This document shows positions 24,567 to 32,703 of a DNA stretch of 32,703 bases, in pieces; position 1 is the stretch's first letter; each line of letters begins with the position of its first letter. The position numbers were made by a program, and so were the translations under genes. The notes under the pieces are model-generated. The model made no database searches. It had not been told where the DNA came from and was given only the letters and a program-made list of their open reading frames with translations. The stretch is from Cuspidothrix issatschenkoi CHARLIE-1. Its GTDB lineage: Bacteria; Cyanobacteriota; Cyanobacteriia; Cyanobacteriales; Nostocaceae. Location of the stretch: positions 1 through 32,703 of the forward strand of contig NZ_PGEM01000110.1 of NCBI RefSeq assembly GCF_002934005.1, written 5' to 3'.

Positions 24567-25802
24567 ATGAGTTCTGTATTTCGACGGTTTTTTGTGTATT
24601 TTTTGTGTTGGGGATTTGTAGTTAGTTTAACAATATTTCCCATTTCTGCAAATCCTGGTTATGCTCAAAATTCTATGGCTGTGACTACAGAAATTCGCGG
24701 AGTTTGGCTGACTAATGTTGCTAGTGGTCTATTTTATATTCCTTGGGGTATTGAAAGGGCAATAAATCAATTAGCCACACTTAATTTTAATACTATTTAT
24801 CCGGTAGTTTGGAATCGAGGTTATACCTTTTATAAAAGTCCTTTAGCGAAAAAAATTACAGGTTTAGATAGTGAACCGCTATTAGATTTAATTCATCGGA
24901 AAAATGATTTTTTAGCTAAGGTAATCAAATTAGCAAGACATCAAAATTTAACCATCATTCCTTGGTTTGAATATGGGTTAATGACTCCTCCCAGTTCGTC
25001 TTTAGCTAGACTACATCCAGGTTGGTTAACTATAGGACAGCAAGGTGTAAAATCTATATCAGATAATTTATTAGAAGATATGATCAATGGAGTTTATAAT
25101 CAAGCTTGGTTAAATCCTTTGCATCCTCAAGTCCAGAATTTTATCCGAGGTTTAATTTTGGAAGTTGTCAAAAATTATAATGTAGATGGTATTCAAATTG
25201 ATGATCATTTCGGCATGCCTGTACAATTCGGTTATGATCCTTTTACTGTAAAACTTTATCAAAAAGAACATCAAGGCAAAAACCCGCCGACTAATCCTTT
25301 AGATAAAGAATGGATGCGTTGGCGGGCTAATAAAATTACTGCTTTTATGGCAAGTATATCTAAAGCTGTAAAGGCAATTAAACCCTATGCAAAAATATCT
25401 CTTTCTCCTAATTCACAATATTTTGCTTATAAATATTATTTACAAGATTGGGAAAATTGGATTAAAGAGGATTTGATTGATGAGTTGATTTTACAAGTCT
25501 ATCGCAGTGACAAAAACTCTTTTGTGAGAGAAATATCTAAACCTGTGATAAAATTAGCCATGAGTAAAATTCCCGTAGCTATTGGCATTTCTACAGGAAC
25601 TTTATTAAAACCTGTAGATATTGATAAAATTAAGGAACAGATAGAAATAGTCCGTAATCAAAAGTTATTTGGTTTCTCCTTTTTCTATTGGGAAAGTTTA
25701 TGGGGTTACATCGCCCCAGAATCTCCTTATCAGCGTCGTCGGGCTTTTTTAGAAATGTTTAATACTCAAGCCGTTAGACCATTAAAATTAAACAAGGGAT
25801 AA
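24567..25802 (+). CDS. Exported family-10-like glycosyl hydrolase (GHL10/DUF187)
   Basis: A 411-residue secreted protein. The signal peptide covers about residues 1-34 (FFVYFLCWGFVVSLTIFPIS, cleavage near GYAQ). The mature part begins with TEIRGVWLTNVASGLFY and the TIM-barrel motifs LNFNTIYPVVWNRGYTFY, LTIIPWFEYGLM, AWLNPLHPQVQNFIRGLILE, NYNVDGIQIDDHFGMP and AKISLSPNS, ending with GFSFFYWESLWGY. The family is predicted to act on cell-wall or envelope polysaccharide. Candidate catalytic acids are in WFEYG and IQIDDHF. The stop TAA at 25800-25802 shares its last A with the next gene's ATG, so the two are translationally coupled. Confidence 0.87.
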   Translation: MSSVFRRFFVYFLCWGFVVSLTIFPISANPGYAQNSMAVTTEIRGVWLTNVASGLFYIPWGIERAINQLATLNFNTIYPVVWNRGYTFYKSPLAKKITGLDSEPLLDLIHRKNDFLAKVIKLARHQNLTIIPWFEYGLMTPPSSSLARLHPGWLTIGQQGVKSISDNLLEDMINGVYNQAWLNPLHPQVQNFIRGLILEVVKNYNVDGIQIDDHFGMPVQFGYDPFTVKLYQKEHQGKNPPTNPLDKEWMRWRANKITAFMASISKAVKAIKPYAKISLSPNSQYFAYKYYLQDWENWIKEDLIDELILQVYRSDKNSFVREISKPVIKLAMSKIPVAIGISTGTLLKPVDIDKIKEQIEIVRNQKLFGFSFFYWESLWGYIAPESPYQRRRAFLEMFNTQAVRPLKLNKG

Positions 25803-26389
25803 TGCAATTATCATCTGTTCAACCTAAATATAGAATTTTAAATTTTACATTCCAATGGGTTTTGGTGACTTTTTTGGGGTTTTTATCTAGTTTGTTGATG
25901 ATTGAAATTAGTGAAAAACCAGATATGAGTATGATGGAAGCTGCTATGGGTAGTTTAGCGATCGCTATTCCCCAAAGTTATCTCCTCAGAAAAGCCATTT
26001 CTCCAGTAAAATGGGTATTATCTACCCTTATTCCTTGGGTAATAACCGCTGGAATTGGCATTGGTGTTTTAGGTTGGACTGTAACTACTACTAATTTTTT
26101 ACCGATGAGAATTATTAACGGAATTATTGTTGGTGGTATAGGTGGTTTATTAATTGGTATCTCCCAGTGGTGGTTAGCTATTCCCCCCGCATTTCCTTCA
26201 GCATGGACATGGTTATTTGTCAATATTATGAGTTGGATCGTAGCTGTACCCATTGGTTCAACTGTAGGGTTATTTTTGCACAAAATTACTAATGTATTTT
26301 TAGCTGAAGTGGTAGGATTAGCTATTACCTGGTTATTGGTGGCAATATTCACAGGAATTGCGGCTGTGAGAATTATGAAAGATTTGTAA
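25802..26389 (+). CDS. Polytopic membrane protein of unknown function
   Basis: A 195-residue protein with five or six predicted membrane segments: about 14-36 (FTFQWVLVTFLGFLSSLLMI), 45-62, 69-94 (WVLSTLIPWVITAGIGIGVL), 101-125 with a Gly-rich IINGIIVGGIGGLLIGISQW, 135-160 and 168-190. No enzyme motif is seen. It starts at 25802 on the stop codon of the glycosyl hydrolase gene (TAATG), so it is coupled to it and may be its membrane partner. It ends 37 bp before pgsA on the same strand, so the three may form one operon. One HIP1 site is at 25958. Confidence 0.75.
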   Translation: MQLSSVQPKYRILNFTFQWVLVTFLGFLSSLLMIEISEKPDMSMMEAAMGSLAIAIPQSYLLRKAISPVKWVLSTLIPWVITAGIGIGVLGWTVTTTNFLPMRIINGIIVGGIGGLLIGISQWWLAIPPAFPSAWTWLFVNIMSWIVAVPIGSTVGLFLHKITNVFLAEVVGLAITWLLVAIFTGIAAVRIMKDL

Positions 26390-26426
26390 TATGCTAAGAT
26401 AATGAATTATTAAATTTTAAATTGTG

Positions 26427-26939
26427 ATGACTCTACCTAATTGGATTACTTTTTCTCGATTGCTAGGAATACCTTTTTTGCTTTACGGATTATACAATCC
26501 CACCAATCAAGCAAGATGGATCTGTTTAAACATATTTTTAATTGCTGCATTAACTGATTGGTTAGATGGATATTTAGCTAGAAAATTGAACCAAATTAGT
26601 GAGTTAGGTAAGTTTCTTGATCCTTTAGTAGATAAATTATTGGTACTTGCACCATTATTAGTATTAGTAGAACTAGGAAAAATCCCGGCTTGGGCAGTTT
26701 TTGTAATTTTAGCACGGGAATTAGCGATCGCAGGTTGGCGAGTTAATCAAACTACTATTAGTGGTGCAAATATTTGGGGTAAACTGAAAACAGTTAGTCA
26801 AATTATCGCTATATCCTTACTAATTGCACCTTTATCATCAACTTGGCAAACTCCGGTTTTAATTGCTTTTTGGGTATCTGTTATATTAACAGTTGTTTCC
26901 GGGATTATTTATTTAATTCCTCAAAAAGTCGCTGAGTAA
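26427..26939 (+). CDS. pgsA: CDP-diacylglycerol-glycerol-3-phosphate 3-phosphatidyltransferase
   Basis: An integral membrane enzyme making phosphatidylglycerol phosphate, the committed step to phosphatidylglycerol, which is essential in thylakoids. The product has 170 residues and starts MTLPNWITFSRLLGIPFLLY, the standard PgsA N-terminus. The CDP-alcohol phosphatidyltransferase signature DG-x2-AR-x8-G-x3-D-x3-D is complete: DGYLARKLNQ, then ISELGKFLDPLVD. It has about five membrane segments. A GTG at 26424 is one codon upstream, but the ATG at 26427 matches the family start. No clear ribosome-binding site is present, consistent with read-through from the upstream gene. Confidence 0.93.
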   Translation: MTLPNWITFSRLLGIPFLLYGLYNPTNQARWICLNIFLIAALTDWLDGYLARKLNQISELGKFLDPLVDKLLVLAPLLVLVELGKIPAWAVFVILARELAIAGWRVNQTTISGANIWGKLKTVSQIIAISLLIAPLSSTWQTPVLIAFWVSVILTVVSGIIYLIPQKVAE

Positions 26940-26993
26940 ATCAATCTTGAAAAGAATTTATCACATATTCTGCATTTAACTCAACCTACTACT

Positions 26994-27437
26994 TTATAAA
27001 TAATTCTCATCTAACAATTGTTCAAGAGTATAGGGACATTCTTCAGGAAAATCAACTTTAAAATTAGTTTTAATTTTAACTTGTTTTAAAGCTTTTGTAT
27101 AGATATTATTGATTTCCTGTTGAAGATAATTATATAAATTTTTGGTTAGTCTCCCTTCAATTTGATCCCGAAAAGTTACTACCTCTGATCGCCAGTGATA
27201 AACATTATTTTCATATTCGGCTGTCCAATATTGTAATAATAATAAATGTTTAATAATTTGTATTAATAAACTACTAATAGCATTTTTCTTTTCGCTACCC
27301 AAGTCATCTAGCTCCTCAATTAAATTTTCTAAGTCTAATTCATTAAATCTTTTTTGTTTCAAAAGATTAATAGTTTCTGATAACCATTGTTGATCATCAA
27401 TCTCATAAAGTTGTTTTAAATTAGTTATTAATGTCAT
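26994..27437 (-). CDS. DUF29 family protein
   Basis: A 147-residue DUF29 protein, a family abundant in cyanobacteria and of unknown function. Typical features are LYEIDDQQWLSETINLLKQK, the DLENLIEELDDLGSEKKNAI motif, then SSLLIQIIKHLLLLQYW, and the end FPEECPYTLEQLLDENYL. It is almost all helical and soluble. I chose the ATG at 27437 because GAGG lies 8 nt upstream; a TTG at 27455 is also in frame. It converges on pgsA. Confidence 0.87.
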   Translation of the reverse strand: MTLITNLKQLYEIDDQQWLSETINLLKQKRFNELDLENLIEELDDLGSEKKNAISSLLIQIIKHLLLLQYWTAEYENNVYHWRSEVVTFRDQIEGRLTKNLYNYLQQEINNIYTKALKQVKIKTNFKVDFPEECPYTLEQLLDENYL

Positions 27438-27455
27438 AAATTTTACCTCAACCAA

Positions 27456-27795
27456 GTTTAATTATATCACTTAAATTTTACCAAAAAATTTAGGGATTTT
27501 ACGAAATTTAATTATCTGATCTTTGATCTTTAAAAAATAATTAACCACAGATGAACGCAGATAAGCACAAATAATGCTATAATGGCTGTTAAGCTAATCT
27601 AAAATCAACGGCGTTGATGAAACCAAGTATAAATTCAGGTGTAAAGACGTTCCGGCGGAATGTCTCCACAACGGTTTGGATATCATCAAAAATTCATTTT
27701 CATGCATCAAATCAGCAACGCCAATTGATATAGTTTCTTATCACTCCTGCATTTAGTATAATGTTTTTAACAAATACAATAACTTAGGTTGACAA
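27456..27795. repeat. Repeat-bearing spacer with a diverged palindromic core
   Basis: AACCACAGATGAACGCAGAT (27542 on) is a common cyanobacterial spacer phrase. GGCGTTG (27610-27616) and CAACGCC (27716-27722) are the ends of a 113-bp inverted-repeat unit. It contains AGACGTTCC/GGAATGTCT (27645-27665), a decayed copy of the palindromic core found at 15352-15383. No gene is seen. Confidence 0.5.
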
Positions 27796-28192
27796 ATGGT
27801 AACAGCTAATTCCTTACAGAAAGTTATTGATGCAGCACGTTCCTTGCCAATTAATGACAAACTTCAGTTGCTACAATCTATCGTACTTGATTTGCAACAG
27901 ATGGATCAACTGGAAGTATTACAGGATTCTTTTTGGGAAAAACAATCCATAGATAAATTGCTTCAAGAACAGTCAATTCCTATCATTACTAATGTTCAAT
28001 CCCTCACAGTTGATTTTTGGGAAGAAGATGAATCAATTGATGAATTTGAACAATTTGTTGTAGATAGTAGACAAACTGATAGGATGGATTGCAGCAACCG
28101 CTATTCGTCATAAATTACCACTTGTTACCCATAACCCTAAGGATTTTCAAAATATTCCCAACCTTGATATTCTTACTATTATCAATGGATAA
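27796..28192 (+). pseudogene. Fused relic of an antitoxin and a PIN-domain toxin
   Basis: The first about 88 codons from 27796 read as an intact antitoxin-like protein: SLQKVIDAARSLPINDKLQL, then VQSLTVDFWEEDESIDEFEQ. The frame then passes into DSRQTDR and loses register at 28083-28085. In the next frame the C-terminal end of a PIN (VapC-like) domain follows from 28085: WIAATAIRHKLPLVTHNPKD, then FQNIPNLDILTIING, stop TAA 28190-28192. The rest of the PIN domain (its N-terminus and first acidic residues) is missing. The simplest reading is an internal deletion that joined antitoxin to toxin tail, followed by a one-base frameshift. A 105-residue product may still be made from the first frame. 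Confidence 0.75.
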
Positions 28193-28199
28193 GGAATCA

Positions 28200-28296
28200 G
28201 AATCAGGATTTATTTAGATGAGAAGATTAACAAGATTAAATATCACTTAACTATTATTTTATCCTGTACATCCTTAAACCCTGGACATCCTGATTC
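28200..28296. repeat. 97-bp inverted-repeat element between the PIN relic and hpnH
   Basis: GAATCAGGAT (28200-28209) and ATCCTGATTC (28287-28296) are perfect inverted ends of an AT-rich unit with CATCC/GGA phrases, similar to a dispersed AATCAGGATTT...ATCCTGATTC repeat of Nostocales. It abuts the 3' end of hpnH (28303) and may terminate transcription. Confidence 0.5.
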
Positions 28297-28302
28297 AGAC
28301 TA

Positions 28303-29319
28303 TTACTTCCCAAACACAGTAGTTAGAGAACGAGCGATATTTTTCGGCTGCATTGCATCCATCGCTGCGGTTGGTTCATAACCACAATGTACCATACAAT
28401 CAACACATTTAGCATTACCACTAGCGCGGCCATACTGACTCCAATCAGTTTTATCTAGCAATTCTTGGAATGTTTGATAATAACCTTCATTCAACAAATA
28501 ACAGGGTTTTTGCCAACCTAAAACACTATAACTAGGACTACCCCAAGGAGTACATTCATAGTCTTTTTCACCAATGAGAAAATCTAAGAATAGCGGGTTG
28601 TGATTAAAGTTCCAGTTTTTCTTTCCAGATGTGTAAGGTGTAAGAATTTCTCTAAATAAAGCGCGGGTTTGTTCTCTTTGCAGAAAATGATCTTGATCTG
28701 GAGCCCATTCATAACTGTAACCAGGAGAAATCATCATTCCATCAGTTTCCAAGGTTTCCAGAAAATCGAAAAATTCCTGCATTTCTTGAATATCACAACC
28801 TTCAAAAATAGTTGTGTTCGTAGCAACGCGAAAACCCTTAGCTTTAGCAGCGCGAATTGCTTGGACAGCAGTATCAAAAACCCCTTTTCTGTCCACACAT
28901 TTATCATGCCATTCGCGCATTCCATCCAAATGCACGCTAAAAGTTAGATAGGGAGAAGGTTTAAACTTATCGAGACTTTTTTCTAGTAATAAACCATTTG
29001 TACATAAGTAAATATATTTCTTGCGTTCAATTAAACCTTGAACAATTTCACCAATTTGGGGATGTAGTAACGGTTCTCCACCAGGAATCGAAACAACAGG
29101 TGCGCCACATTCTTCCACTGCTGCAAAACACTGTTCTGGGGTAAGATTTTGTTTGAGAACTTCTGTAGGATGTTGGATTTTACCGCAACCAGTACAAGCT
29201 AGATTACACCGGAATAGCGGCTCTAACATTAATACCAGGGGAAAGCGTTTGCGTCCTAATAGACGTTGGGTAACTAAATACTTCCCAATATCAATTGCTT
29301 GTTGTAAATTAATCGCCAT
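28303..29319 (-). CDS. hpnH: Adenosyl-hopene transferase HpnH (radical SAM)
   Basis: Radical SAM enzyme that attaches the 5'-deoxyadenosyl group to a squalene-derived hopene, the first step of C35 hopanoid side-chain synthesis. The product has 338 residues. The Fe-S cluster motif CNLACTGC (C38, C42, C45) sits in [19 protein letters not shown]. Next are the GGEPLLHP motif (SAM binding), [30 protein letters not shown] and [11 protein letters not shown]. The C-terminal Cys-rich region ([20 protein letters not shown]) is typical of HpnH. The start at 29319 fits the family. It lies 107 bp downstream of hpnA on the same strand, as in other hopanoid clusters. Confidence 0.95.
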   Translation of the reverse strand: MAINLQQAIDIGKYLVTQRLLGRKRFPLVLMLEPLFRCNLACTGCGKIQHPTEVLKQNLTPEQCFAAVEECGAPVVSIPGGEPLLHPQIGEIVQGLIERKKYIYLCTNGLLLEKSLDKFKPSPYLTFSVHLDGMREWHDKCVDRKGVFDTAVQAIRAAKAKGFRVATNTTIFEGCDIQEMQEFFDFLETLETDGMMISPGYSYEWAPDQDHFLQREQTRALFREILTPYTSGKKNWNFNHNPLFLDFLIGEKDYECTPWGSPSYSVLGWQKPCYLLNEGYYQTFQELLDKTDWSQYGRASGNAKCVDCMVHCGYEPTAAMDAMQPKNIARSLTTVFGK

Positions 29320-29425
29320 TTAATCATTCTCCTCTTTTAATTAGACCACACCGCAAAGCGGAAGTCAAAAGTTAAAAATCGAAAGTGGCAGGTAAAATTA
29401 ATAAATAACATCTGTATAACATCTG

Positions 29426-30412
29426 TCATCTATCTACATAACCATTGGCCATAAACCAATCTACAGCATCCTTGAGGGCTACATTCAGAGGGGATTGAGG
29501 TAAACCTAATTCGCGGATAGCCTTAGAAGCATCATAATACATTGGTTGCTGTGCCATGCGAACACCATCTATGGGAACGCTGGGGGTTTTCCCTAGAGGT
29601 GCGAGGATTTTTTCGTCTATCCAAGCCACAGTTAGGGGTATCCAAGCTGGGATAGATGTTTGCGGTGCGGGTAAATTGGTGATTTGGGCAAGCTGTTCTA
29701 GGAGTTGTTTGAGGGTAAGATTTTGATTACCGAGAATATAGCGATCGCCTGATTTTCCTTTCTGTAAAGCTAATAAATGTCCTGTAGCTACATCTCGCAC
29801 ATCAATAAAATTTAACCCGGTATCCACATAAGCTGGCATTTGTCGCCGCAAAAACCGCAGAATAATATCCCCTGTTGGTGTAGGTTTAATATCAAAACCA
29901 CCAATAGGACTACTAGGATTTACTATCACAATATCCTGACCTTTGTTTGCAGCTTCTATTGCGACTTGTTCAGCTAGGAATTTAGATTTTTTGTAATCTC
30001 CCACCAACTTTTCTACAGGACTTTGATGGGTTTCATCCACAATTTCCCCAAGTTTTCCCACACCAATAGCCGCCACAGAACTGGTATAAACTGTTCTTTG
30101 AATCCCCGCTGTTTCGGCTGCGGCTAAAATGTTGCGTGTCCCTTCCACATTATTAAAATATAACAAATCCCTGTCTTTTTGCCATAGGGAATAATGGGCA
30201 GCGACATGAAATAGGTAATCACAACCTCCCATCTGTTCCCAAATATTGGGGTCGTTTAAATCACCTTTAACAATATCTATTGCTAAACCCTGTAAATTAT
30301 CTAAATTACTGTTCCTACGTACCAATGCTATAACTTGGTAATTCGATTGTAACAGCGATCGCACCACATGAGAACCAATAAACCCCGTACCACCAGTCAC
30401 AAAAGCCCGCAT
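29426..30412 (-). CDS. hpnA: Hopanoid-associated sugar epimerase HpnA
   Basis: NAD-dependent extended short-chain dehydrogenase of the HpnA family, linked to hopanoid modification, 328 residues. The Rossmann motif TGGTGFIGSH (6-15) is at the N-terminus, followed by CDYLFHVAAHYSLWQKDRDL, VEGTRNILAAAETAGIQRTV, YTSSVAAIG, and the YKKSK active site (YxxxK). Then come IVNPSSPIGGFDIKPTPTGD and the C-terminal DAVDWFMANGYV. The ATG at 30412 is preceded by GAGAGG with 6-nt spacing; an upstream in-frame TTG (30427) is less likely. The pair with hpnH points to hopanoid biosynthesis. The spacer 29320-29425 carries only low-complexity sequence. Confidence 0.93.
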   Translation of the reverse strand: MRAFVTGGTGFIGSHVVRSLLQSNYQVIALVRRNSNLDNLQGLAIDIVKGDLNDPNIWEQMGGCDYLFHVAAHYSLWQKDRDLLYFNNVEGTRNILAAAETAGIQRTVYTSSVAAIGVGKLGEIVDETHQSPVEKLVGDYKKSKFLAEQVAIEAANKGQDIVIVNPSSPIGGFDIKPTPTGDIILRFLRRQMPAYVDTGLNFIDVRDVATGHLLALQKGKSGDRYILGNQNLTLKQLLEQLAQITNLPAPQTSIPAWIPLTVAWIDEKILAPLGKTPSVPIDGVRMAQQPMYYDASKAIRELGLPQSPLNVALKDAVDWFMANGYVDR

Positions 30413-30636
30413 TGAATAACCTCTCAATCCTCCATATTTTATTATCTATGTATCTAGGTAACTTTCCTCATTTTTTTGTTTTTCATCTTTTTTTACCATA
30501 AGTAGTCACATTCTTTACACTGTCTTGTTTTCAGCCTTGTTTGTTGCCCCGTCAGCATCCCAAATCCTGATAATATTGATAATTAATACTAAATATTAGT
30601 GTTTTATAAAGCTTGTCATGCAATTCTCTTGACCCT

Positions 30637-31809
30637 ATGAAAAAAAATATAGCGAAAAATATAGTTTTAATTGGCGGTGGTCACAGTCATGCCATAGTAT
30701 TAAAACTTTTTGGCATTCATCCACTCCCAGGAGTAAATTTAATTTTAATTACTCCAGATAGATATACACCCTATTCGGGAATGTTACCGGGACATATTGC
30801 CGGATTTTATCAATATCATGAATGTCATATTGACTTACAAAATTTATGTAAATTTGCCCATACAAAATTGTATCTTGATCAAGTAATTGGTCTAGACTTA
30901 AACCATCAAAAAGTGTTTTGTGTAAATCAACCTGCCATAGATTTTGACATTCTTTCTATTGATATTGGTAGCACCCCTGAAAAATCATCTATCTCAGGTG
31001 CAGCAGAATATACAATTGCCTCTAAACCCGTAACACAACTTTTAGAACATTGGCATCAATTACAAGAAAATATAGTCATCAATTCTCTAAAAAACCTCAG
31101 TATTGGCATTGTTGGTGGTGGTGCTGGTGGTGTAGAATTAGCATTATCAATGCAAACTGGGCTACAAAATTTAGGAATAGATAATTTACAAATAGACTTA
31201 TGGCAACGTAGTGATCAATTAATGCCAAATTATCATCTATCGGTGCAGAAAATTATCAAGAAAACTTTAATTAATCACAATATAAAATTGCATTTAGGAG
31301 AAACAGTATTGGAAATTTCACCACAACAACAAAAATTGCAGGTTAAATGTCAATCTGGATTAGTAGTAGAATGTGATCAAGTGTTTTCGGTGACACAAGC
31401 ATCAGCCGCAGATTGGGTTAAAAATTCCGGTATTGGCACAGATCCAAAAGGGTTTATTTTAGTTGATGATAATTTAAAATCTATTACCCACCCTCATATT
31501 TTTGCAGTCGGTGATATTGCCACAATGATTAATTATCATCTCCCCAAAGCGGGAGTTTTTGCAGTCCGTCAAGGTAAACCTTTGTATGAAAATTTGCGAA
31601 GGACAATTTTAGGAAAATCACTTATATGCTACAAACCACAAAAAGCATATTTGAGTTTAATTACCACAGGAAATAGACAAGCATTAGCTAATAGGGGCAG
31701 TTTGACTTTACCGCCGCATCCATTATTATGGAGCTGGAAAAACTGGATTGATCACCATTTTATGGCACAGTTTCAGATAGATTTCTTAGAGGTTGTTTTA
31801 AAAGTTTGA
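30637..31809 (+). CDS. FAD/NAD(P) oxidoreductase, N-terminal half of a SelD fusion, C-terminus replaced by an IS end
   Basis: A 390-residue NDH-2-like pyridine nucleotide-disulfide oxidoreductase. The first FAD-binding motif is VLIGGGHSHA; other motifs are PDRYTPYSGMLPGHIAGFY, the NAD motif SIGIVGGGAGGVELALSMQ, and HIFAVGDIATM (FAD, GD). In many cyanobacteria this domain is fused to a C-terminal selenide, water dikinase (SelD) domain. Here it ends after PHPLLWSWKNWIDHHFMAQF, close to where SelD would begin. The last six codons (EVVLKV, from 31789) and the stop come from the terminal sequence of an IS element. The ATG at 30637 is preferred to an in-frame TTG at 30613; no clear ribosome-binding site is present. 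The oxidoreductase half may still function. Confidence 0.8.
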   Translation: MKKNIAKNIVLIGGGHSHAIVLKLFGIHPLPGVNLILITPDRYTPYSGMLPGHIAGFYQYHECHIDLQNLCKFAHTKLYLDQVIGLDLNHQKVFCVNQPAIDFDILSIDIGSTPEKSSISGAAEYTIASKPVTQLLEHWHQLQENIVINSLKNLSIGIVGGGAGGVELALSMQTGLQNLGIDNLQIDLWQRSDQLMPNYHLSVQKIIKKTLINHNIKLHLGETVLEISPQQQKLQVKCQSGLVVECDQVFSVTQASAADWVKNSGIGTDPKGFILVDDNLKSITHPHIFAVGDIATMINYHLPKAGVFAVRQGKPLYENLRRTILGKSLICYKPQKAYLSLITTGNRQALANRGSLTLPPHPLLWSWKNWIDHHFMAQFQIDFLEVVLKV

Positions 31810-32216
31810 GATGGTTGTTTTCAACACCTCTAGATTGCCTCTAACTCCCCTTATTGAGGCTATGTTCAAAGAAGGTTCTCCCGATAGAATTGTACGCCTA
31901 ATTTTATTGATTGCTTTATCCATGACTTCTGCGTGGTTAGAAGGTCAAAAAACTCAATCTCAAAGAAAACAATCTTATGTTTGTCGTTCTACAGAACAGA
32001 ATGGAACTAGAAGAAGACATAGTGCTTTTTGGATCGGTTTGTACGGTTCTATTTGGATAGTTTCCATGAATCAGTGCCAAGAATTGGCTTTTTTAATGAT
32101 GGCTCTAGTTCCCAATAAGCTGCCATTTTATCAGCAGGGGCTAAGGGATATGATGCTTATTCAGCAACCTTTTTAGCTTCTTTGTCGCCCCCTCAACCCC
32201 AAATCAAAACCCCCTC
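31789..32216 (+). mobile_element. Deletion remnant of an IS4-like insertion sequence
   Basis: The left tip GAGGTTGTTTT (31789-31799) and the reverse complement of the right end (GAGGGGGTTTT, 32206-32216) agree at 9 of 11 positions, so they are plausible terminal repeats, although the right end also coincides with a hairpin. Between them only the C-terminal third of a transposase remains. The element sits between the truncated oxidoreductase gene and the 5S rRNA gene and appears to have ended the SelD fusion. Confidence 0.6.
31811..32176 (+). pseudogene. IS4-like transposase, C-terminal fragment
   Basis: The 121-residue reading frame opens in IS end sequence (about residues 1-18). It then carries a transposase C-terminus that I recognise from Nostocales IS elements: IVRLILLIALSMTSAWLEGQ, then KTQSQRKQSYVCR, TRRRHSAFWIGLYGSIWIVS, NKLPFYQQGLRDMMLIQQPF. 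The N-terminal domain and most of the DDE catalytic core are missing, so it cannot be active. The join lies near 31860-31880 (CCTCTAACTCCCCTTATTGAGG). Confidence 0.75.
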
Positions 32217-32240
32217 TCGGTATACCAAAAAAGGGGGTTT
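32207..32240. terminator. Hairpin between the IS remnant and the 5S rRNA gene
   Basis: AAACCCCCT (32207-32215) can pair with AGGGGGTTT (32232-32240). It lies about 17 bp past the 3' end of the minus-strand 5S gene and could terminate the rRNA operon. On the minus strand the bases after the stem (GATTTGGGG) are not T-rich, so termination is uncertain. Confidence 0.45.
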
Positions 32241-32256
32241 CGTGATGAAAAAATAA

Positions 32257-32375
32257 ACCTGGCATCGAGCTATTTTGACGTAGGGCTACCCCTAAACTAT
32301 CGTCGCCGCAGCAGCGTTTCACCTCTGAGTTCGGGAAGGGATCAGTGTGGTTCCACCGCGCCATAGACACCAGGA
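32257..32375 (-). rRNA. 5S ribosomal RNA
   Basis: Read on the minus strand it starts TCCTGGTGTCTATGGCGCGG, continues with TGGAACCAC, CCGAACTCAGAGGTGAAACG and GCGACGATAGTTTAGGGGT, and ends ATCGATGCCAGGT-like (GCTCGATGCCAGGT). The 5' CCTGG and 3' CCAGG ends pair as the closing helix. At about 119 nt it is standard for cyanobacteria. It lies downstream of the 23S gene in the usual order. The end coordinates may be off by one or two bases. Confidence 0.93.
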
Positions 32376-32389
32376 AAACCCGTTGGGAA

Positions 32390-32417
32390 GTCAAAAGTCA
32401 AAAGTCAAAAGTCAAAA
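32390..32417. repeat. Heptamer tandem repeat in the 23S-5S spacer
   Basis: Four exact copies of AGTCAAA lie between the 5S and 23S genes, preceded by GGA and followed by ATAAAG. This is an STRR-type repeat inside a transcribed rRNA spacer. Confidence 0.85.
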
Positions 32418-32492
32418 ATAAAGTTTTGAAATCTGAGTTTTAACATGACAGAAACCCTGAAGACTGCATTCGAGAAAGAGAAAAAAGAATGA

Positions 32493-32703
<211 letters not shown>

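Noticed and set aside
28669-28947. Plus- and minus-strand frames inside hpnH
   Set aside because: They are shadows of the radical SAM gene.
32173-32394. A 73-codon minus-strand frame
   Set aside because: It overlaps the 5S rRNA gene and reads its sequence as protein.

Overview
The window looks like chromosome from a filamentous, probably heterocyst-forming cyanobacterium of the Nostocales, in the Dolichospermum/Aphanizomenon/Anabaena range. The evidence is an AT-rich kaiABC cluster followed by a TolC/HgdD gene, a photosystem II S4-domain protein, hopanoid genes and xisH/xisI pairs. At least twelve HIP1 octamers (GCGATCGC) are present, for example at 3176, 7916, 8346, 10165, 10507, 18213, 18296, 20526, 25958, 26724, 29741 and 30355. 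Heptamer tandem repeats of the STRR type (24360-24470, 32390-32417) fit too. The genus is an inference.

Region 1 (1-8700) is the circadian locus. A large CBS/PAS hybrid histidine kinase whose receiver domains look degenerate is transcribed leftward. After a gap of about 590 bp come kaiA (short form), kaiB and kaiC rightward, then a TolC-family outer membrane channel.

Region 2 (8785-12164) holds ordinary cyanobacterial genes: two conserved hypotheticals, the PSII S4 protein, an exported pentapeptide-repeat protein and a DUF2358 protein. A 165-bp MITE-like element (10796-10960) lies among them.

Region 3 (12341-16913) is accessory. It has three leftward xisH-xisI pairs, the first with a nonsense codon in xisH, and a rightward gene for a membrane-anchored coiled-coil protein between pairs 1 and 2. 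The last 14 codons and the stop of that gene lie inside a palindromic repeat element. This is the best place in the window to look for an uncharacterised system.

Region 4 (17141-26939) is mostly housekeeping: ahcY, a HigBA-type toxin-antitoxin module with a broken toxin and flanking direct repeats, an MscS channel, a CbbX-like AAA+ protein, a small unknown protein, glcD, a family-10-like glycosyl hydrolase translationally coupled to a membrane protein, and pgsA.

Region 5 (26994-32703) holds a DUF29 protein, an antitoxin/PIN-toxin relic, hopanoid genes hpnA and hpnH (leftward), and the FAD/NAD half of what is normally a SelD fusion, cut off by an IS4-like element remnant. It ends in the 3' end of an rRNA operon (5S and the 23S tail, minus strand). 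Decay is a recurring theme: xisH, higB, the PIN module, selD and the transposase are all broken.
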